A stretch of DNA of 64,000 nt from Cryptomeria japonica (lineage: Eukaryota > Streptophyta > Pinopsida > Cupressales > Cupressaceae). Under the pieces are notes generated by a model. That model searched no databases, had not been told where the DNA came from, and saw only the letters and a list, made by a program, of their open reading frames with translations. Each line of letters opens with the position of its first letter. Position 1 is the first letter of the stretch. Both the position numbers and the translations under genes were made by a program. The stretch spans positions 367,954,667 through 368,018,666 of the forward strand of contig NC_081415.1 of NCBI RefSeq assembly GCF_030272615.1. The letters run 5' to 3'. Positions 46,885 through 60,068 of the stretch are shown here, one piece after another.

Positions 46885-49098
46885 CTGATTGTCTACCTAT
46901 TGTCACAAGGATTTGCACCTGATAGCTAAGCTTGATAATCAGCAATCTCGTGATATATGGGAACATCCTCAAGCCTATGGGTTGCTCATTATGAGAATGA
47001 ATCTCCAAATTATGGGTTGGATCCTATTTTGATATCCTAAACACTACTAAGTTTGATGGGAAAACAGATAGAAAGTTACTCTTGAATTGAAACTACTGAC
47101 TAATAAGGTGATACACCAACTGAAAATAACTAGACTTGTCCTACTACTGAACTTACAAAATACTCATATAATGAAGTAAAATCAGCTCACACTTCAAATA
47201 CACATGTCTGGAATAATATTGCATATGAGAGGTTTAATGTTTGTTTGTTGTTTGAAAGAAAACAAGGTTGCTCTCATAACTCACATTCAACAAAACAAGA
47301 AAACACAGTCAAAGACCTGCACCATACACACTCTTCTTGAACTAAACATTGAAAGGAATAGGATTAAAAATAATGGATTTTATACAAAACATCACAAGAT
47401 CTTTATCAAAATGCTCACAAACAACACTAAAACCAATAAGATACTTGAAGAGGAACTTAGCTTTTTATTGAATATCATGAAATTGCTTTCATTACAAGTC
47501 TGAAAAAACTTCTAAATACACTATATTTCTCATAAGAAACTGAGTTACAAGAGTTCACTTGCTACTACAACAAAGATAGAAATCCAAAAATGGAGAAGGA
47601 ATGAGGGAAAAACTAGATTTATATCAAAAGAAGCTCTAAAATTTCAAAATTTGAAATGATTGGCTATCTTTCACTCATTTTGACTGTTGCTTTCCTCAAA
47701 ATCAGCTCTCTAACTAGTTGTTAATCAGCTTCTTCATTTGTTGGGGTTGATCGAGTTGTAAATCCCTCAAAATCAAGATCAAAACTGGAGATTTGGAGTT
47801 GATAACTACTTCAAAACTTCCCTTGGTTGATAAGTCAACCTTGGGGGCATTCAAATCAAGTGAAATTATTGTTATTGTCTTAAAATCCCCCCAAAAAGTG
47901 GGATTTCTCTCCTGGTCACCTCTTTTGAGTTCTTTTTTAATTTTGAGTATAGTTGCATTTATAACAAATTTGAATTTGGAATTCAAACTTGTGTTTTAAA
48001 CTAAAGCTTCCACTAACTATCATGATACATGTCACTCCTATGCTACTACTATGAGTCATTTCATGCTTTGGTACTGCTATTTTTCTCTATGGCTATTCAA
48101 TAATGCTACAACTGTATTTTCCTCTTTAATGCTTATGACTACATTGCTTCTCTTTACTCTCTATAATATCATCACTATGTCCATTCCCTTCACTATGGTG
48201 AATGCTCTATATCTTTGACAAGGACTACTCTTCTACATTATGAATTGCTCCATGATATACCCTTATGGTTATGACCAAACTTTCTTTCTTAGAAACCCTT
48301 GTCTTTTGGAATGTTCTGATCTATTGTGACTACACTTATGACCAATTTGTGGTTGTGCCTTGCATGGTGATTGTCCTTCTAATCACTACGAACTTCATGC
48401 TGATTTGATTGACTCAATCATGTCTATTTACTATCTTTATGATAGTGATCTGTATTCATTATAATTGATACGCTCTTCCATTCCTTCATTGTTATGTCAC
48501 AACATCATTGTTAGCTATCATAAAACTTCTAAAATTTGCTCATTAGTTGTGATGACTGTGAATGGCATGAAAGTGTTGTCTTATGTCTTAACTGTCTTTG
48601 GCAGTGATTGGAAGTTAACTTCTCTTTGGGCTTACCATGGCTCCTCTTTTGACTAAGATTGTTCTTTCAAGTTCTGAGGACACTCTTTCACTGTGAAATG
48701 TCACTATGGGTGCTCTAGATCTCTTTGTGTTATGAGTTATGACTAGGTTCACACCCCTATTCTTTGAGCCCTTGATAATCTTATTGATCGTGTTTCGAAA
48801 TGGCACTGCTTGTCTTGAATGCTACAAGAGATTAATGATCATTTTGTTCTATTTTTCTCTTGATAAGATTGCTAATTGAGTTTTTACGTGGCTATCTTCC
48901 TTGTAAACACATGCCCTTATAACCTTTATAATAGTCATATAGATGATATGTCACTAATGATGGCTTGTTCTATGGTAGACTAAAAAAGGAGTATTACTAC
49001 CTTCAACTATGATTTTCTATGAATGTTTAATGGGCCTAAGACCTCATCCTTATTCTATCTTTTTTAGATTGATCAACCTTGATCATCAACCTTGTGAA
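46885..49098. other. Unassigned AT-rich DNA left of element E
   Basis: No gene, LTR pair or clear repeat could be supported. It is continuous with 55747 onward before insertion of element E. Confidence 0.5.
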
Positions 49099-49103
49099 GT
49101 TGA
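49099..49103. repeat. Target-site duplication of element E, left
   Basis: GTTGA, identical to 55742-55746. Confidence 0.85.
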
Positions 49104-50100
49104 TGTTGGTATTATGGATGTGTTGCACTAGTTTTGTCATTGATGTCAACACTTATCCTTCTGGATATCTTTCGTTATGTTGAACTAGCACATTATGTTC
49201 ATCGGCAAGTTCAGTGACTTATGCACAATCACCGGCATATTGTTCACTGACAGGTTATATTGTTCACCGGCACTAAGGATGACTTGTTATCATCTAGAGA
49301 TCACTTGGTTATGTCAAAGACATGGTTTGGACACTTGGTTTTGGTATTTTGGTTATTGGTCTAATCGGGTTGACATATTTGTTGTTACCGACAAATTGGT
49401 CTAGGTTATGGACCGACATGCATTATCTATTCCAGATCAGCACGACACATTATGGAGATGATTTAATTAATTAGATATTGTTATAAATGTATTGAGCTGA
49501 CATGATGCATCGCATCTTGACTTATTTCTAATTGATTTAATTGTAATATTCTTAGTGAATCGACCTACACATTTGGTCTTAGGTTTTGGTATATATGTAA
49601 GATCTCATTTGTGAGATAATGTAAGAGGAAGAGTGACGGTATATGGTTATGGTATTGTAACATGGTATGTGCAAATATTGAAGATCATATGAGCAGACCA
49701 TAGAGAAGGTTCAAGGAAGGTTTGAAGGTGATGTGACTCCTATTTTGTGATTGAGCAGTGAGCTCTAGATAGTTGGCCTTTTTGCATGTGTAGACCCCAT
49801 TTGTATACACATACTATCTCTGGTAGTATCATCTGATTTTTGGTAAGGTTTCCCACCATGGTTTTTTCCCTTTAGGTTTTCCACGTACAAATATTTGTGT
49901 TATGTGTTTTGGATGTTGTTTCTCTTTTTGTTTTATGCATTAAGTTTCATTGGTATTAATATTTATTGCTAATCTGTCTACCAGCATTAAGTTTGGTTTA
50001 CCAGTATTAAGTATCAAGTTTGATTAAGTTATATTTGGGTTGAAATTAATTGACAATTGATTCACCCCCCCCCCCCATCAGTTGCCTCTGGGTCCTAACA
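49104..50100 (+). repeat. Element E 5' LTR
   Basis: 997 bp, TGTTGGTATTATGGATG ... GGGTCCTAACA. It lacks the 92 bp found at 55279-55370 of the other LTR and has a short extra unit around 49228-49262. The copia block (CCATGGTTTTTTCCC, TTTTCCACGTACAAAT) is near 49855, and a run of 13 C is near 50066. Confidence 0.9.
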
Positions 50101-50115
50101 ATTGGTATCAGAGCT
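50101..50115 (+). promoter_or_regulatory. Element E primer binding site (initiator tRNA-Met)
   Basis: ATTGGTATCAGAGC immediately after the LTR. Confidence 0.9.
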
Positions 50116-50157
50116 AAGTCCTCTTTTTGCAAAAGTTTAACAACTTGAGGAGATTCT

Positions 50158-53100
50158 ATGGCAACTAACTTTTTCAGGAAGGACAATCTGAAACTTGATG
50201 GAACTAACTATGGTATATGGAAGATCAGAATGGAGACACATCCAAATTACATTGGAAGAGACATATGAGATTTTATAAAGAATGGCTATGTTGCTCCTTT
50301 ACTGAATCAACCTCATCCACCAACATTGGCTAAAGATCAAGAAAATGATTGCAAAGCAAGAGCACTTTTGAGCACATTCTCATATCAGCAAATCATGGGA
50401 TTATCAGACTGATCTACTACTAAAGCTATTTAGGATAAATTGGACACATTGAATGAAGGAGATACCACTGTCAAAATTGCAAAACTGGAATGCTTCCGGG
50501 TCAGGTATGAAAATCTGAAAAATGGAAGAAGATGAAAGAATTTTTGCTTTTATGGAAAGGGTAAATGAAATTGTTTTGGGAATACAATGTTGTGGAGGTT
50601 CCTTGAGTGAAGATGAAATTGTTTCTAAAGTTTTAAGAGCATTTCCACTGACATACAAAATGAAAGTAACTTCTTAATGAGTTGAGAACAATGCCTAATA
50701 CATCAATATCTAGAGATACCTTGGTTGGAAAACTTTCAGCATTTAAGCTTGAGGAATTTGGTCATATTGCTACAATTAAGACAAATTTAGCCTTCAAATC
50801 ATCATCATCATCATCATCTGACAAATCTGATTGGAATACACTTTATGCAATAGAACTTGAAGATTTCAGGAGGGAAAATGAAGAATTGGAAGAACTTGAA
50901 GCACTATTTGCAAGGAAAATGCCTACAGGTCCTATTGGAAGTAAGTATGAAGGTAAAGCACCATTTAAATGTTTTAACTGCAATAAAGTTGGTCATATGG
51001 CATCTATATGTCCTAATAGACATGCAAGACTGAGAGAGGAAGCTAAAAGGACATATAAACCTAACCCCGAATATCAAAGATACATATTTAAGAAGAATAG
51101 AGACAAATCATGTTACTATGTTCATGAAGGAGTTACTGATGATTGTGATGAAGAACCGACAAACAATGGATGGGCTTTTGTTGCAATAAAAGAAGATCAG
51201 TCGACACCTACTGTTCCACTGGTAGAGCAAGCCCTGGCAGCTAAAATTGAAGAAAAGGATGAATGGATTATAGATTCCAGATGTTCACATCATATGACTA
51301 GTGATAAAAGTAAATTCTTATCTTTTTAGGAATACAATGGAGGTCTAGTAAGATTTGGGGATGATAAAGCTTTTTTTATCAAAGGAAAAGGCACTATATC
51401 TTTTGATGGTAATCACAATACTGACAATGTTTACTATGTTGAAGGTTTGAAGCATAATCTTTTGAGTGTTGGTCAATTAGTTGAAAAGGGATTTCAGTTA
51501 CAGTTCAAGAATGGTAAATGCAAAATCATGAGTAGAACTGGTTTGGAGATTGCAATCGGTAATCAGACTAGAGGTAATATCTTTCATTTGAACAACAATG
51601 AAAAGACATGCTTAATTGCACATATTGATGAAAGTTGATTATGGCATAAAAGACTTTGTCATGTGAATTTTGATTGCATTATAAAGATCAGTTCATCTAA
51701 GGCAGTAAGGGATTTACCTAAGATTTTAAAACCTCATAATTCGGTATGTAAGGAATGTCAAATGGAAAAGCAAGTTAGAACAACTTTTAAGACTATTTTT
51801 GAGAAATCCAATAATGTTCTTGATTTAATTCATACTGATTTATGTGGTCTAGCAAGAACAAGAAGTCTATAGGGAGATAGATACTTTATGCTAATCATTG
51901 ATGATTATTCTAGAATGTGTTGGGTTGCTTTTCTCAGGGAGAAATCAGAAGCTTTTGGGAAATTCAAATTATTCAAGGAAATGGTAGAAAATGAAACTGG
52001 CAAGAAAATCAAATGTTTAAGATTTGATTGAGGAGGTGAATTTACATCTAAGGAGTTTAATACATTTTGTGAAGTGAATGGAATTAGAAGACAACTATCA
52101 GCACCCCGGACACCTCAGCAAAATGGAGTTGTGGAAAGGAAGAACAAAACTATTTTGGATGCAGCTAGAAGCATGATATTAGAATCAAATATACCTCATA
52201 TGTAGTGGAGAGAAGCAGTGAATACATCGGTTTACACTTTTAACATAGTTCACATCAAAGGTGAAGCCGGTAAGACCCCTTATGAACTTTGGTTTGGTAA
52301 TACTCCTACTCTTAAATACTTCAGAATATTTGGAAGCAAATGCTATATTAGGAGAGATAAGTATATTGGTAAATTTATCCTACAAGTGATGAAGGAATAT
52401 TTCTTGGTTATTCATCTAAGAGAAAAGCATATAGATGTTTTAATAAAATATTGCAGAAAATCTTTGAGAGTGCAAATGTGAAGATAGATGAACAATTTAG
52501 AGGAAATTCAAGGTCTATGGATTCTGAATCAGCAGTTGAGATAATCATAAATGAACCTATACAAAGTGCACCAGTACAAAATGTGGATCCAGTCACATTG
52601 TCATCATCAAAGAATTCTACAGCGACTGAAGAATGGCAACAAGAAAACACACCCAGGTATGTAAGACTGAATCACTCTGAAAGTCAGATAATTGGGAATA
52701 AATATCACAGTGTTATGACAAGAGGGAGACTAGCAAATGAAGAGGTATGTTTAATTTCTCAAATTGAACCAGCATTTATTATTGAGGCATGTGAAGATAA
52801 ACATTGGATTAAAGCTATGGAAGATGAATTAGAACAATTTGAAAAGAACAATACATGGACATTGGTTCCCTGGCCTAAAGACAAAAATGTAATTGGAACT
52901 AAATGGGTTTTCAGAAATAAACTTAATGAATATGGTAAGGTAATCAGAAACAAAGCAAGATTAGTGTGTAAAGGATATTCACAGAAAGAGGGAATTTATT
53001 ACAATGAAACCTTTGCACTGGTAGCTAGAGTTGAGGCAGTCAGATTATTTCTTGCATTTGCAGCTCACAAGAACTATAAAGTATATCAAATGGATGTAAA

Positions 53101-54303
53101 ATGTGCATTTCTGAATGGTGATCTTGAAGAGGAAGTTTACATTGAACAACCTAATGGATTTTTTTGACAGAAGATAAAGATATGGTTTGCAGATTAAAGA
53201 AATCTTTGTATGGATTGAAAGAAACAAGCTCCTAGAGCTTGGTATGCAAGATTGGACAAATATCTTTTGAAGCTTGGTTATACTAAAGGTAATGTTGACA
53301 ACAACTTATATTTTAAAGTGACTAATGAAGACATCTTGGTTATTGATTTTTTTGTTAATGATATCATTTTTGGAGGAGAAGATGGATTGTGTAAAGACTT
53401 TGCTAATAAGATGCAGGAAGAATTTGAAATGTCTATGATTGGGGAGATAAAATTCTTTTTAGGATTGTAGATTTCATAGACTGATAAAGGTATATTCATA
53501 TGTCAAACAAAGTACTTGAAGGAACTATTGAATAAATTTGGTATGGAAAACTCAAAACCGGTAAGTACTCCTATGACTACAACTGATAAATTGACATTGA
53601 AGGATGATTTAGCTCTTGTTAATCCAACATGATACAAATCTATGATTGGAGGTTTACTGTATTTGACACAAACAGGACCTGATATAATGAATGCACTATG
53701 TATTATTTCAAGATTTCAAAGTAATCCTAGAGAAAATCATGAATTAGCAGTGAAAAGGATTTCCGATATCTACAAGGCACAACAAATCTTGGTTTATGGT
53801 ATCCTAAAGATGAAAATTTTGATTTATGTGCATACACTGATGCAAATTGGGAAGGAGATGTAGATGACAGAAAGAGCACCACTGGCGGGGCATTCTTTCT
53901 TGGTAGCAGATTGATTTCATGGTTGAGCAAGAAACATAGTTGTACATCATTATCAACAGCGGAATCAAAATATGTTGCAGCAACAACTAATTGTACTCAG
54001 GTATTATGGATTAAGAAAATGTTGAAGGACATAAAGGTAAAATGCAAAGAACCTATAATCATTTACTGTGATAATTCAGCAACAATTGATATATCTAAAA
54101 ACCCAGTATTTCACTCTAAGACTAAACATGTTTCTATCAAATATAATTTTCTGAAAGAAAATGTTGAAGCAAAAGAAGTGAGATTGGTTTGTGTGAATAC
54201 TAAAGAGAAAATTGCAGATATCTTTAATAAGCCTTTGCCTAAGGAAACTTTTGAATATCTTAGAGAGAAACTTGGGGTTATACCCTCACCGATAGAGACT
54301 TAG
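50158..54303 (+). pseudogene. Copia gag-pol polyprotein, inactivated (element E)
   Basis: Start ATG at 50158. Gag (YGIWKIRMETHPNYIG; frame change in an A-run near 50520), zinc knuckle CFNCNKVGHMASIC near 50975, protease IDSRCSHHMTSD (active-site Gly replaced by Arg) near 51270, integrase (LIHTDLCG near 51830; FD-stop-GGEF for SDRGGEF near 52025; TPQQNGVVERK near 52110), RT (TKWVFRNKL near 52900, [10 protein letters not shown] near 53090, VNDIIFGG near 53355, first catalytic Asp changed to Asn) and RNase H ([11 protein letters not shown] near 53875, ADIFNKPLPKE near 54210). About seven frameshifts and many stops. Not functional. Confidence 0.9.
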
Positions 54304-54650
54304 ACAGTTGATGATTGGCATCAAACCGACAGAATTAATAGAGAAACTTTTTTATGGCTTTGATGAAGGAGAGCTACTTCTCAGGGGGAGTAGTTGGTTA
54401 TTGTAATTGGTTCTATGAATTGGTTGTGTTTGGTATTTGTATTGCTTTGGCATTTGATTTCAAAGGGGGAGAGATATCTATGGAAAAACATTATCCTTTG
54501 GGGAGAGATTATTTATTGGGGGAGAGATATATACTCTCTGCATTTGTATTTTGATTTCTCATATTGATCTATTCTGGAGATTGTTGGTTTTTGGTTTTTG
54601 GCATTATGTTTTTGCACTTAGATGTTATTCCATCTTGTGTTGCTATCAAT

Positions 54651-54665
54651 GCCAAAGGGGGAGAT
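54651..54665 (+). promoter_or_regulatory. Element E polypurine tract
   Basis: GCCAAAGGGGGAGAT directly before the 3' LTR. Confidence 0.9.
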
Positions 54666-55741
54666 TGTTGGTATTATGGATGTGTTGCATTGGTTTTTTC
54701 ATTGATGTCAACACTTATCCTTCTGGATATCTTTGCTTATGTTGCACTGGCACATTATGTTCACCGGCAAGTTCAATGACTTATGCACAATCACCGGCAG
54801 GTTATATTATTCATCGGTACTGAGGATGACTTGTTATCATCTAGAGATCACTTGGTTATGTCAAAGACGTGGTTTGGACACTTGGTTTTGGTATTTTGGT
54901 TATTGGTCTAATTAGGTTGACATATTTGTTGTTACCGACAAATTGGTCTAGGTTATGGACTGACATGCATTATCTATTCCAGATCAGTACGACACATTAT
55001 GGAGATGATTTAATTAATTGGATATTGTTGTAAATGTATTGAGCCGACATGATGCATCGCATCTTGACTTATTTCTAATTGATTTAATTGTAATATTCTT
55101 ATTAAACCGACCTACACATTTGGTCTTAGGTTTTGGTATATATGTAAGATCTCATTTGTGAGATAATGTAAGAGGAAGAGTGACAGTATATGGTTATGGT
55201 ATTGTAACATGGTATGTGCAAATATTGAAGATCATATGAGCAGACCATAGAGAAGGTTCAAGGAAGGTTTGAAGGTGATTAGCAGAGCTTAACTGGTACT
55301 GAATCCAGCATTAGAGATGCTACTTTGAGCATTACATTATCACTGGATTTCATCATCCAATTGTAGTCAGTGTGACTCCTATTTTGTGATTGAGCAGTGA
55401 GCTCTAGGCAGTTGACCTTTCTGCATGTGCAGACCCCATTTGTATACACATACTATCTATAGTAGTATCATATGATTGTGGTTAAGGTTTCGCACCGTGG
55501 TTTTTCCCCTTCCAGGGTTTTCACATACAAATCTTTGTGTTATGTGTTGTGGATGTTTTTTCTCTTTTTGTTTTATGCATTAAGTTTCACCGGTATTAAT
55601 ATTTACTGCTAATCTGTCTATTGGCATTAAGTTTGGTTTACTGGCATTAAGTATCAAGTTTTATTAAGTTATATTTGGCTTGAAATTAATTGACAACTGA
55701 TTCACACCCCCCCCCCTCTCAGTTGCCTCTGGGTCCTAACA
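54666..55741 (+). repeat. Element E 3' LTR
   Basis: 1076 bp, the more complete LTR copy; contains the 92-bp segment 55279-55370 missing from the 5' copy. Confidence 0.9.
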
Positions 55742-55746
55742 GTTGA
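55742..55746. repeat. Target-site duplication of element E, right
   Basis: GTTGA, identical to 49099-49103. Confidence 0.85.
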
Positions 55747-56984
55747 GTCTATGGAGAAGGTTGTCTTCCTTTCCAATCCAAGTGCAAGTGTTGGACCAAA
55801 CCAACACTGGTAAATTCAAATCTATGATCTGACAGGGAAAAGGGGGAAAGAGGAAATGCTCGAAAGGAATTAAGGTTCACACCTAGATTGAATATTGATC
55901 TTCCTACCTACAACTGCACATAACATTAACAAAACCTACCCAAAGAATACACAAGATTTTATCTAAATTAGTTATCTGAGAAAAGATGAAGGTTGGGGTT
56001 CTTATGAGACACAAAGGGAGCTGACAATTAGCTCACAAATTGTATTCAATACAATCAGCTATCACTGAGAAAATTAAGAGAGATGCATTCATAAAAGAGG
56101 GTGATAATTCACACAAACTTGAAAGTATTGAATCTAGATAAAATAGACAAGCTTTATTAATGTAGGGAAAAGAAATTTTAACATGTCATAGAAAAAAAAA
56201 ATTTGTATGATAGAAAAAGAAAAAGATCCCTTTGAAAGATACAAAAATTGTCTTTATAGCTAAGACATAACTCAAAATGAACTAAAGATACAAAATAGCA
56301 GAGGGGAGAAGAAGATCACATCGACTGATCTAATGGTGTATGGAAAGTAGGTTCTGAGAATGTCCTCTGCAACATGGAGAAAAGAAAAATCCATAGATGA
56401 GGGGAAAGCTTTGTGGCTTCTGCAAGCTGAAGAAGTCTCCATTTTGCATTGAATGAGCATGGTGGTGGACGAAAATGTCTAGAAAATGCCTACAGAGGCA
56501 TGGGAGGGACAATCATCTCCTAAAAATCAGGAGAAATTTGCATTAGGATGGCATCTAAAAAGGCCTTTGGACCTATAAGTCTTCACTACAATGAATGAGT
56601 CATAGTTGGCATCCAAAAATGGCCACAGAGGTCATGTCTGGAGTAATGGTATAGCCCCTGAGAGTGGGTGAATCAATTTTGGTTAGATCTGGCCACTAAC
56701 TGGACAAAATATGGGCCTCAACTGCTTGGTTGCCAACTACCCTACAAAGGGATTTAAATTTTATCTACCCATGAGTTTGAATTCAGGCCCTTGGATCCTT
56801 TGGATCATGCAAATATCAATGCATGAGATCCAGTCTCATAGGCTTCAAAAGGCTCAACTTGGGTTTAAAACATGGTCGTCAAATTAGGCCTTTATGAAGA
56901 TCTGATGGTCACAAAAATATGATGTGGCAGGCAGGGTCCACATCCTCTTCATTGTTTCCCCACAAGCTTCCTTGGGACCTTGAA
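55747..56984. other. Unassigned DNA between elements E and the tandem repeat
   Basis: AT-rich, with no supported reading frame or LTR. I see nothing more in it. Confidence 0.5.
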
Positions 56985-57500
56985 AATTCATGGGATGGTG
57001 AGGAGTACCTATATTCCTTGTTATGTTACCCCATGAGGTCCTATCTCTACATCAAAAAATCTTGCAGGATGGCGAGGAAGAGGTATTTTACTTGTCCCAT
57101 AAGGTCGTGCTAACCCTTTAAAAATTATTCTGGGGTGGCGGGGAACACCTTTGTCTTTCTTATTGTTTACCCCATGATAGCAGAAAACCCTTCCTTCTAT
57201 GCTTTGGTTACCTTGCACAGTCCCTCTGCACCATTGAAAACCACTATGGGGTGGCAGAATGACTATCTGGCCATCCCAAAATTTACCCCACGGTACCTTT
57301 TTTTTGCCTTATGGGATGGTGGGGAGCATCACTTGCACCATGTTTTTTCTACCCTACATGACCAAACTGCTTCCTCAAAAACCCTTGCGAGATGGTGGGG
57401 AAGCCTGTCACTCTCTTTGTTTTCTTACCTCACAAGCCACCTTTAGGTACATTGAAATGCCTGTGAGGTGGTGGGGAACACCTTCGCTTCACTTTCTTTC
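56985..57500. repeat. Degenerate tandem repeat, units of about 65-130 bp
   Basis: The phrase AAAATTNTTNTGGGGTGGYGGGGA and a following TACCCCA recur about seven times (near 56985, 57055, 57118, 57235, 57305, 57385, 57455). Units vary in length and have diverged. Short frames across the block share a repeated pattern and are not genes. Confidence 0.65.
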
Positions 57501-57559
57501 CTCCCGGTAGCATTGCTTATCACCCTGTTGCACGAAAGTGGAATATTAGAATAGAGAAT

Positions 57560-58505
57560 TGTTGGCAATTGACACTCTATTGGTTGGTTTCACTATGTTG
57601 TCATTGATGGCAACATGATTTTGTGTTTCGGCTTCATGTTTTGATTCTATGGTGTACTGGCTAGCACTTCACAAATTCTACGCTGGCATCAGCACTAGCA
57701 TCGGCAGGACAAAAGGATTTATGTTATTAGTCAACATGGTATAGTAAAGGTTATCGGTATTGGAGGCTGACATATCTTGGATCCGGCATCGGAAAAAAAA
57801 TTTAATGTTTATACATTTATGTTATCTGGTTGACGTGTAATCTGATATTGTATATATCTTTGTAAGCCGACATAAGGCATAAAAAGGTTATATAGGGTAT
57901 ATAGGTCAGTTAAGATTAGATCATTTTCATATATTGACATGGTGATGGATATGTTAATGTAATATGATACAAAATTATTCAAAGAGATTATGTATGTGAG
58001 GAAACTATTGTAAGGGTTATTCCGGTAAGGGATTTAAGGTTTGAAACTGGAATAGACAGAGCTTAAACAGAAATTGTATTCTGGTATTGAAGATTCTATC
58101 TTAGTAGTTCACACTTATCCAGATTGTAGTCTAGAATTTTATGTAGTCGGTGAGGCTCCTATTGTGATTGAGAAGTGTGCTCTAGGCTATAAGCCTTCCT
58201 ACAAGTGTAGGCCCCTCATATTTTGTAATACCTCATATTTTGTAATACCTCTTCATATGGGCAGTGGATTGATATTGTGGGTCACAAATCCCACCATGGT
58301 TTTTCCTCTTTGAGGTTTTCCACATATAAATATGTGTGTTGTGATTCTCATTTATGTGTTTGTCTTATTGTTTGCTTTACTTGTTTCAATTTTGTATGTG
58401 CCCGTATACCGGTTGGTGTATGCATGTTTTAATAAGGCTAAAATTTACTATTCTGGTATAACTGATTCAACCTCCCCCCCTTCTTAGTGTTATTGGTTTC
58501 CAACA
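57560..58505 (+). repeat. Element F 5' LTR
   Basis: TGTTGGCAATTGACACTC ... GTTTCCAACA, matching 63479-64000. It has the conserved copia block (ACCATGGTTTTTCC, TTTTCCACATATAAAT) near 58295 and a C-rich end near 58470. The flanking 5-mer is AGAAT (57555-57559); the other side is outside the window. Confidence 0.88.
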
Positions 58506-58520
58506 ATTGGTATCAGAGCC
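58506..58520 (+). promoter_or_regulatory. Element F primer binding site (initiator tRNA-Met)
   Basis: ATTGGTATCAGAGCC immediately after the LTR. Confidence 0.9.
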
Positions 58521-58576
58521 TTGTTCCTCACAAGAGTTTTAACAGCTTAAGGAAGATCCTGAAACCGGAATCCATG

Positions 58577-59695
58577 AATATGGCTTTGGAGAAGCAACTT
58601 GAAATGGAACTTGAAGATTATGATGCTGAAAGGTTGAAGAGCTTAAAGCTACAAGATGAATTGAATTCTTCTAGGGAATTCAATCTTGTCCTACAAGAGA
58701 GGCTATCATTTGTTCAAGCTAGAAGGAAGGAAATTTTGCAAAATCAGGATGATGAAGAGAAAGATGCACTTAAAGAACAATGTCATAAATTAAGTCAGGA
58801 GAACATCGTTATGAAGATTGAAATGCAAGTTATAACTATGAGGATGTCTAAGGAGATTGAGGACAGAAAGAAAAAGGATGAAAATCTTGTTGTATCCCTG
58901 AAGAACAAATTTGAAGAATGTGGTAGGTTGGTTCATGAAAATGATATGTTGAGAACTGATTTGGTACAATCCCAGAGTAATGAACAAGATCTTCAGAGAC
59001 AAATGATAATACTAAGAGAATATTTAACTACTGCAAGTGAGTATAAAGAAAAATTCAAGATTAGCTCAGTATAGCTTGATGAGTTATTGAAGAGATAGAG
59101 GCAGACTGGATATTCCAGTGGACTTGGATTTGAGCAAGGACAGAGTTTTGGTACTGCTAATAAAGATCAAAACCATAAGAAACTGGTAAGACAATTCAAT
59201 GTTTATAAATTCAATGGTAGATGTTTTGTTTGCAATAGATTTGGTCACATGGCTAGGCAATGTAGAAATAGAGCAATTCAGAACCCTGATTTTGATTCCG
59301 GTAAATGTTCTAAATGCAATAAGGTTGGTCATAAGATAGAAGAATACAGAATGAATGTTAAATGCTATGCCTATGGAAAATTTGGACATATGGCTAATCA
59401 GTGCAGGTCAAGCAATTTCACCGGTTTTAGCAAATCAATTCAAAAGAACAATGTTACATGTTATGAATGTAATGAAGTTGGACATATTGCTAAGTTTTGT
59501 AGAAGCACAAATCCACCGGTTAGTAATGGAGGATCAAATGAAAAAGGAAAAGAGAACTTTAGTGAAATTTGGCAAGATCATACTCAGAGATGGGTTAGGA
59601 AGACTGAAGAACAATCATCAGATGGAAATGTCTTGGTTACTTATCTGGCAGAAGAGGTTACTCCTACATCAGTAGGAAGCTCATCTGGTATCTAA
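58577..59695 (+). pseudogene. Gag-like protein with coiled coil and four zinc knuckles (element F)
   Basis: A single frame of 373 codons from ATG at 58577, broken by TAG at about 59072 and about 59096 (both consistent with CAG). The first 165 residues are a charged coiled coil (LEMELEDYDAERLKSLKLQ; LREYLTTASEYKEKFK). After the stops come four CCHC zinc-knuckle units: CFVCNRFGHMARQC (intact), CSKCNKVGHKIEEY (last Cys is Tyr), CYAYGKFGHMANQC (second Cys is Tyr) and CYECNEVGHIAKFC (intact). The role would be RNA binding and particle assembly. It has no standard copia gag core that I can recognise. Confidence 0.7.
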
Positions 59696-60068
59696 GGAAA
59701 ATTCCTTAAGGGTAGGAAAAATTCATGAAGATGTTGCATATGCCTCGGGAAGAGGTTTTGTAAGATGTTTCAGATATTGGAGAAGATTATCCGGCATGGA
59801 TATGTTCTGAGTGAGATCCAGTATCTTTCACCGATAGTCATTTATGTCAATGGAAGATTAGGGTTTTTTCTCAAAGGATAAAAGGTTGAATACACTTCAT
59901 TGTTAATCACCCTACATTCAGAGTGATTTTAGAGCAACTCAAAGTGACTAAGTGCGATCAAAGGCATTTCAAAGCAATCAAATTTCTTCTTGAGCGATTT
60001 CACCTGCGTCTGGAAGAATTCATTGAAGGTTTTCACCGAGAGAAATCAAAAGGTATTTATCTTCAAAC
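59696..60068 (+). other. Element F spacer between the two frames
   Basis: Untranslated spacer without recognised motifs. Confidence 0.5.

Larger units (their letters stand above)
49104..55741 (+). mobile_element. Element E: Ty1/copia retrotransposon, full-length but inactive
   Basis: LTRs 49104-50100 and 54666-55741, PBS, gag-pol, PPT and a perfect 5-bp TSD GTTGA. Length is 6.6 kb. LTRs are very similar apart from a 92-bp deletion and a 15-bp duplication in the 5' copy. Gag-pol carries many stops and frameshifts. Confidence 0.9.

Noticed and set aside
50101-50115. tRNA-like sequence after LTRs
   Set aside because: It is the PBS, only about 14 bp complementary to initiator tRNA-Met; no tRNA gene.
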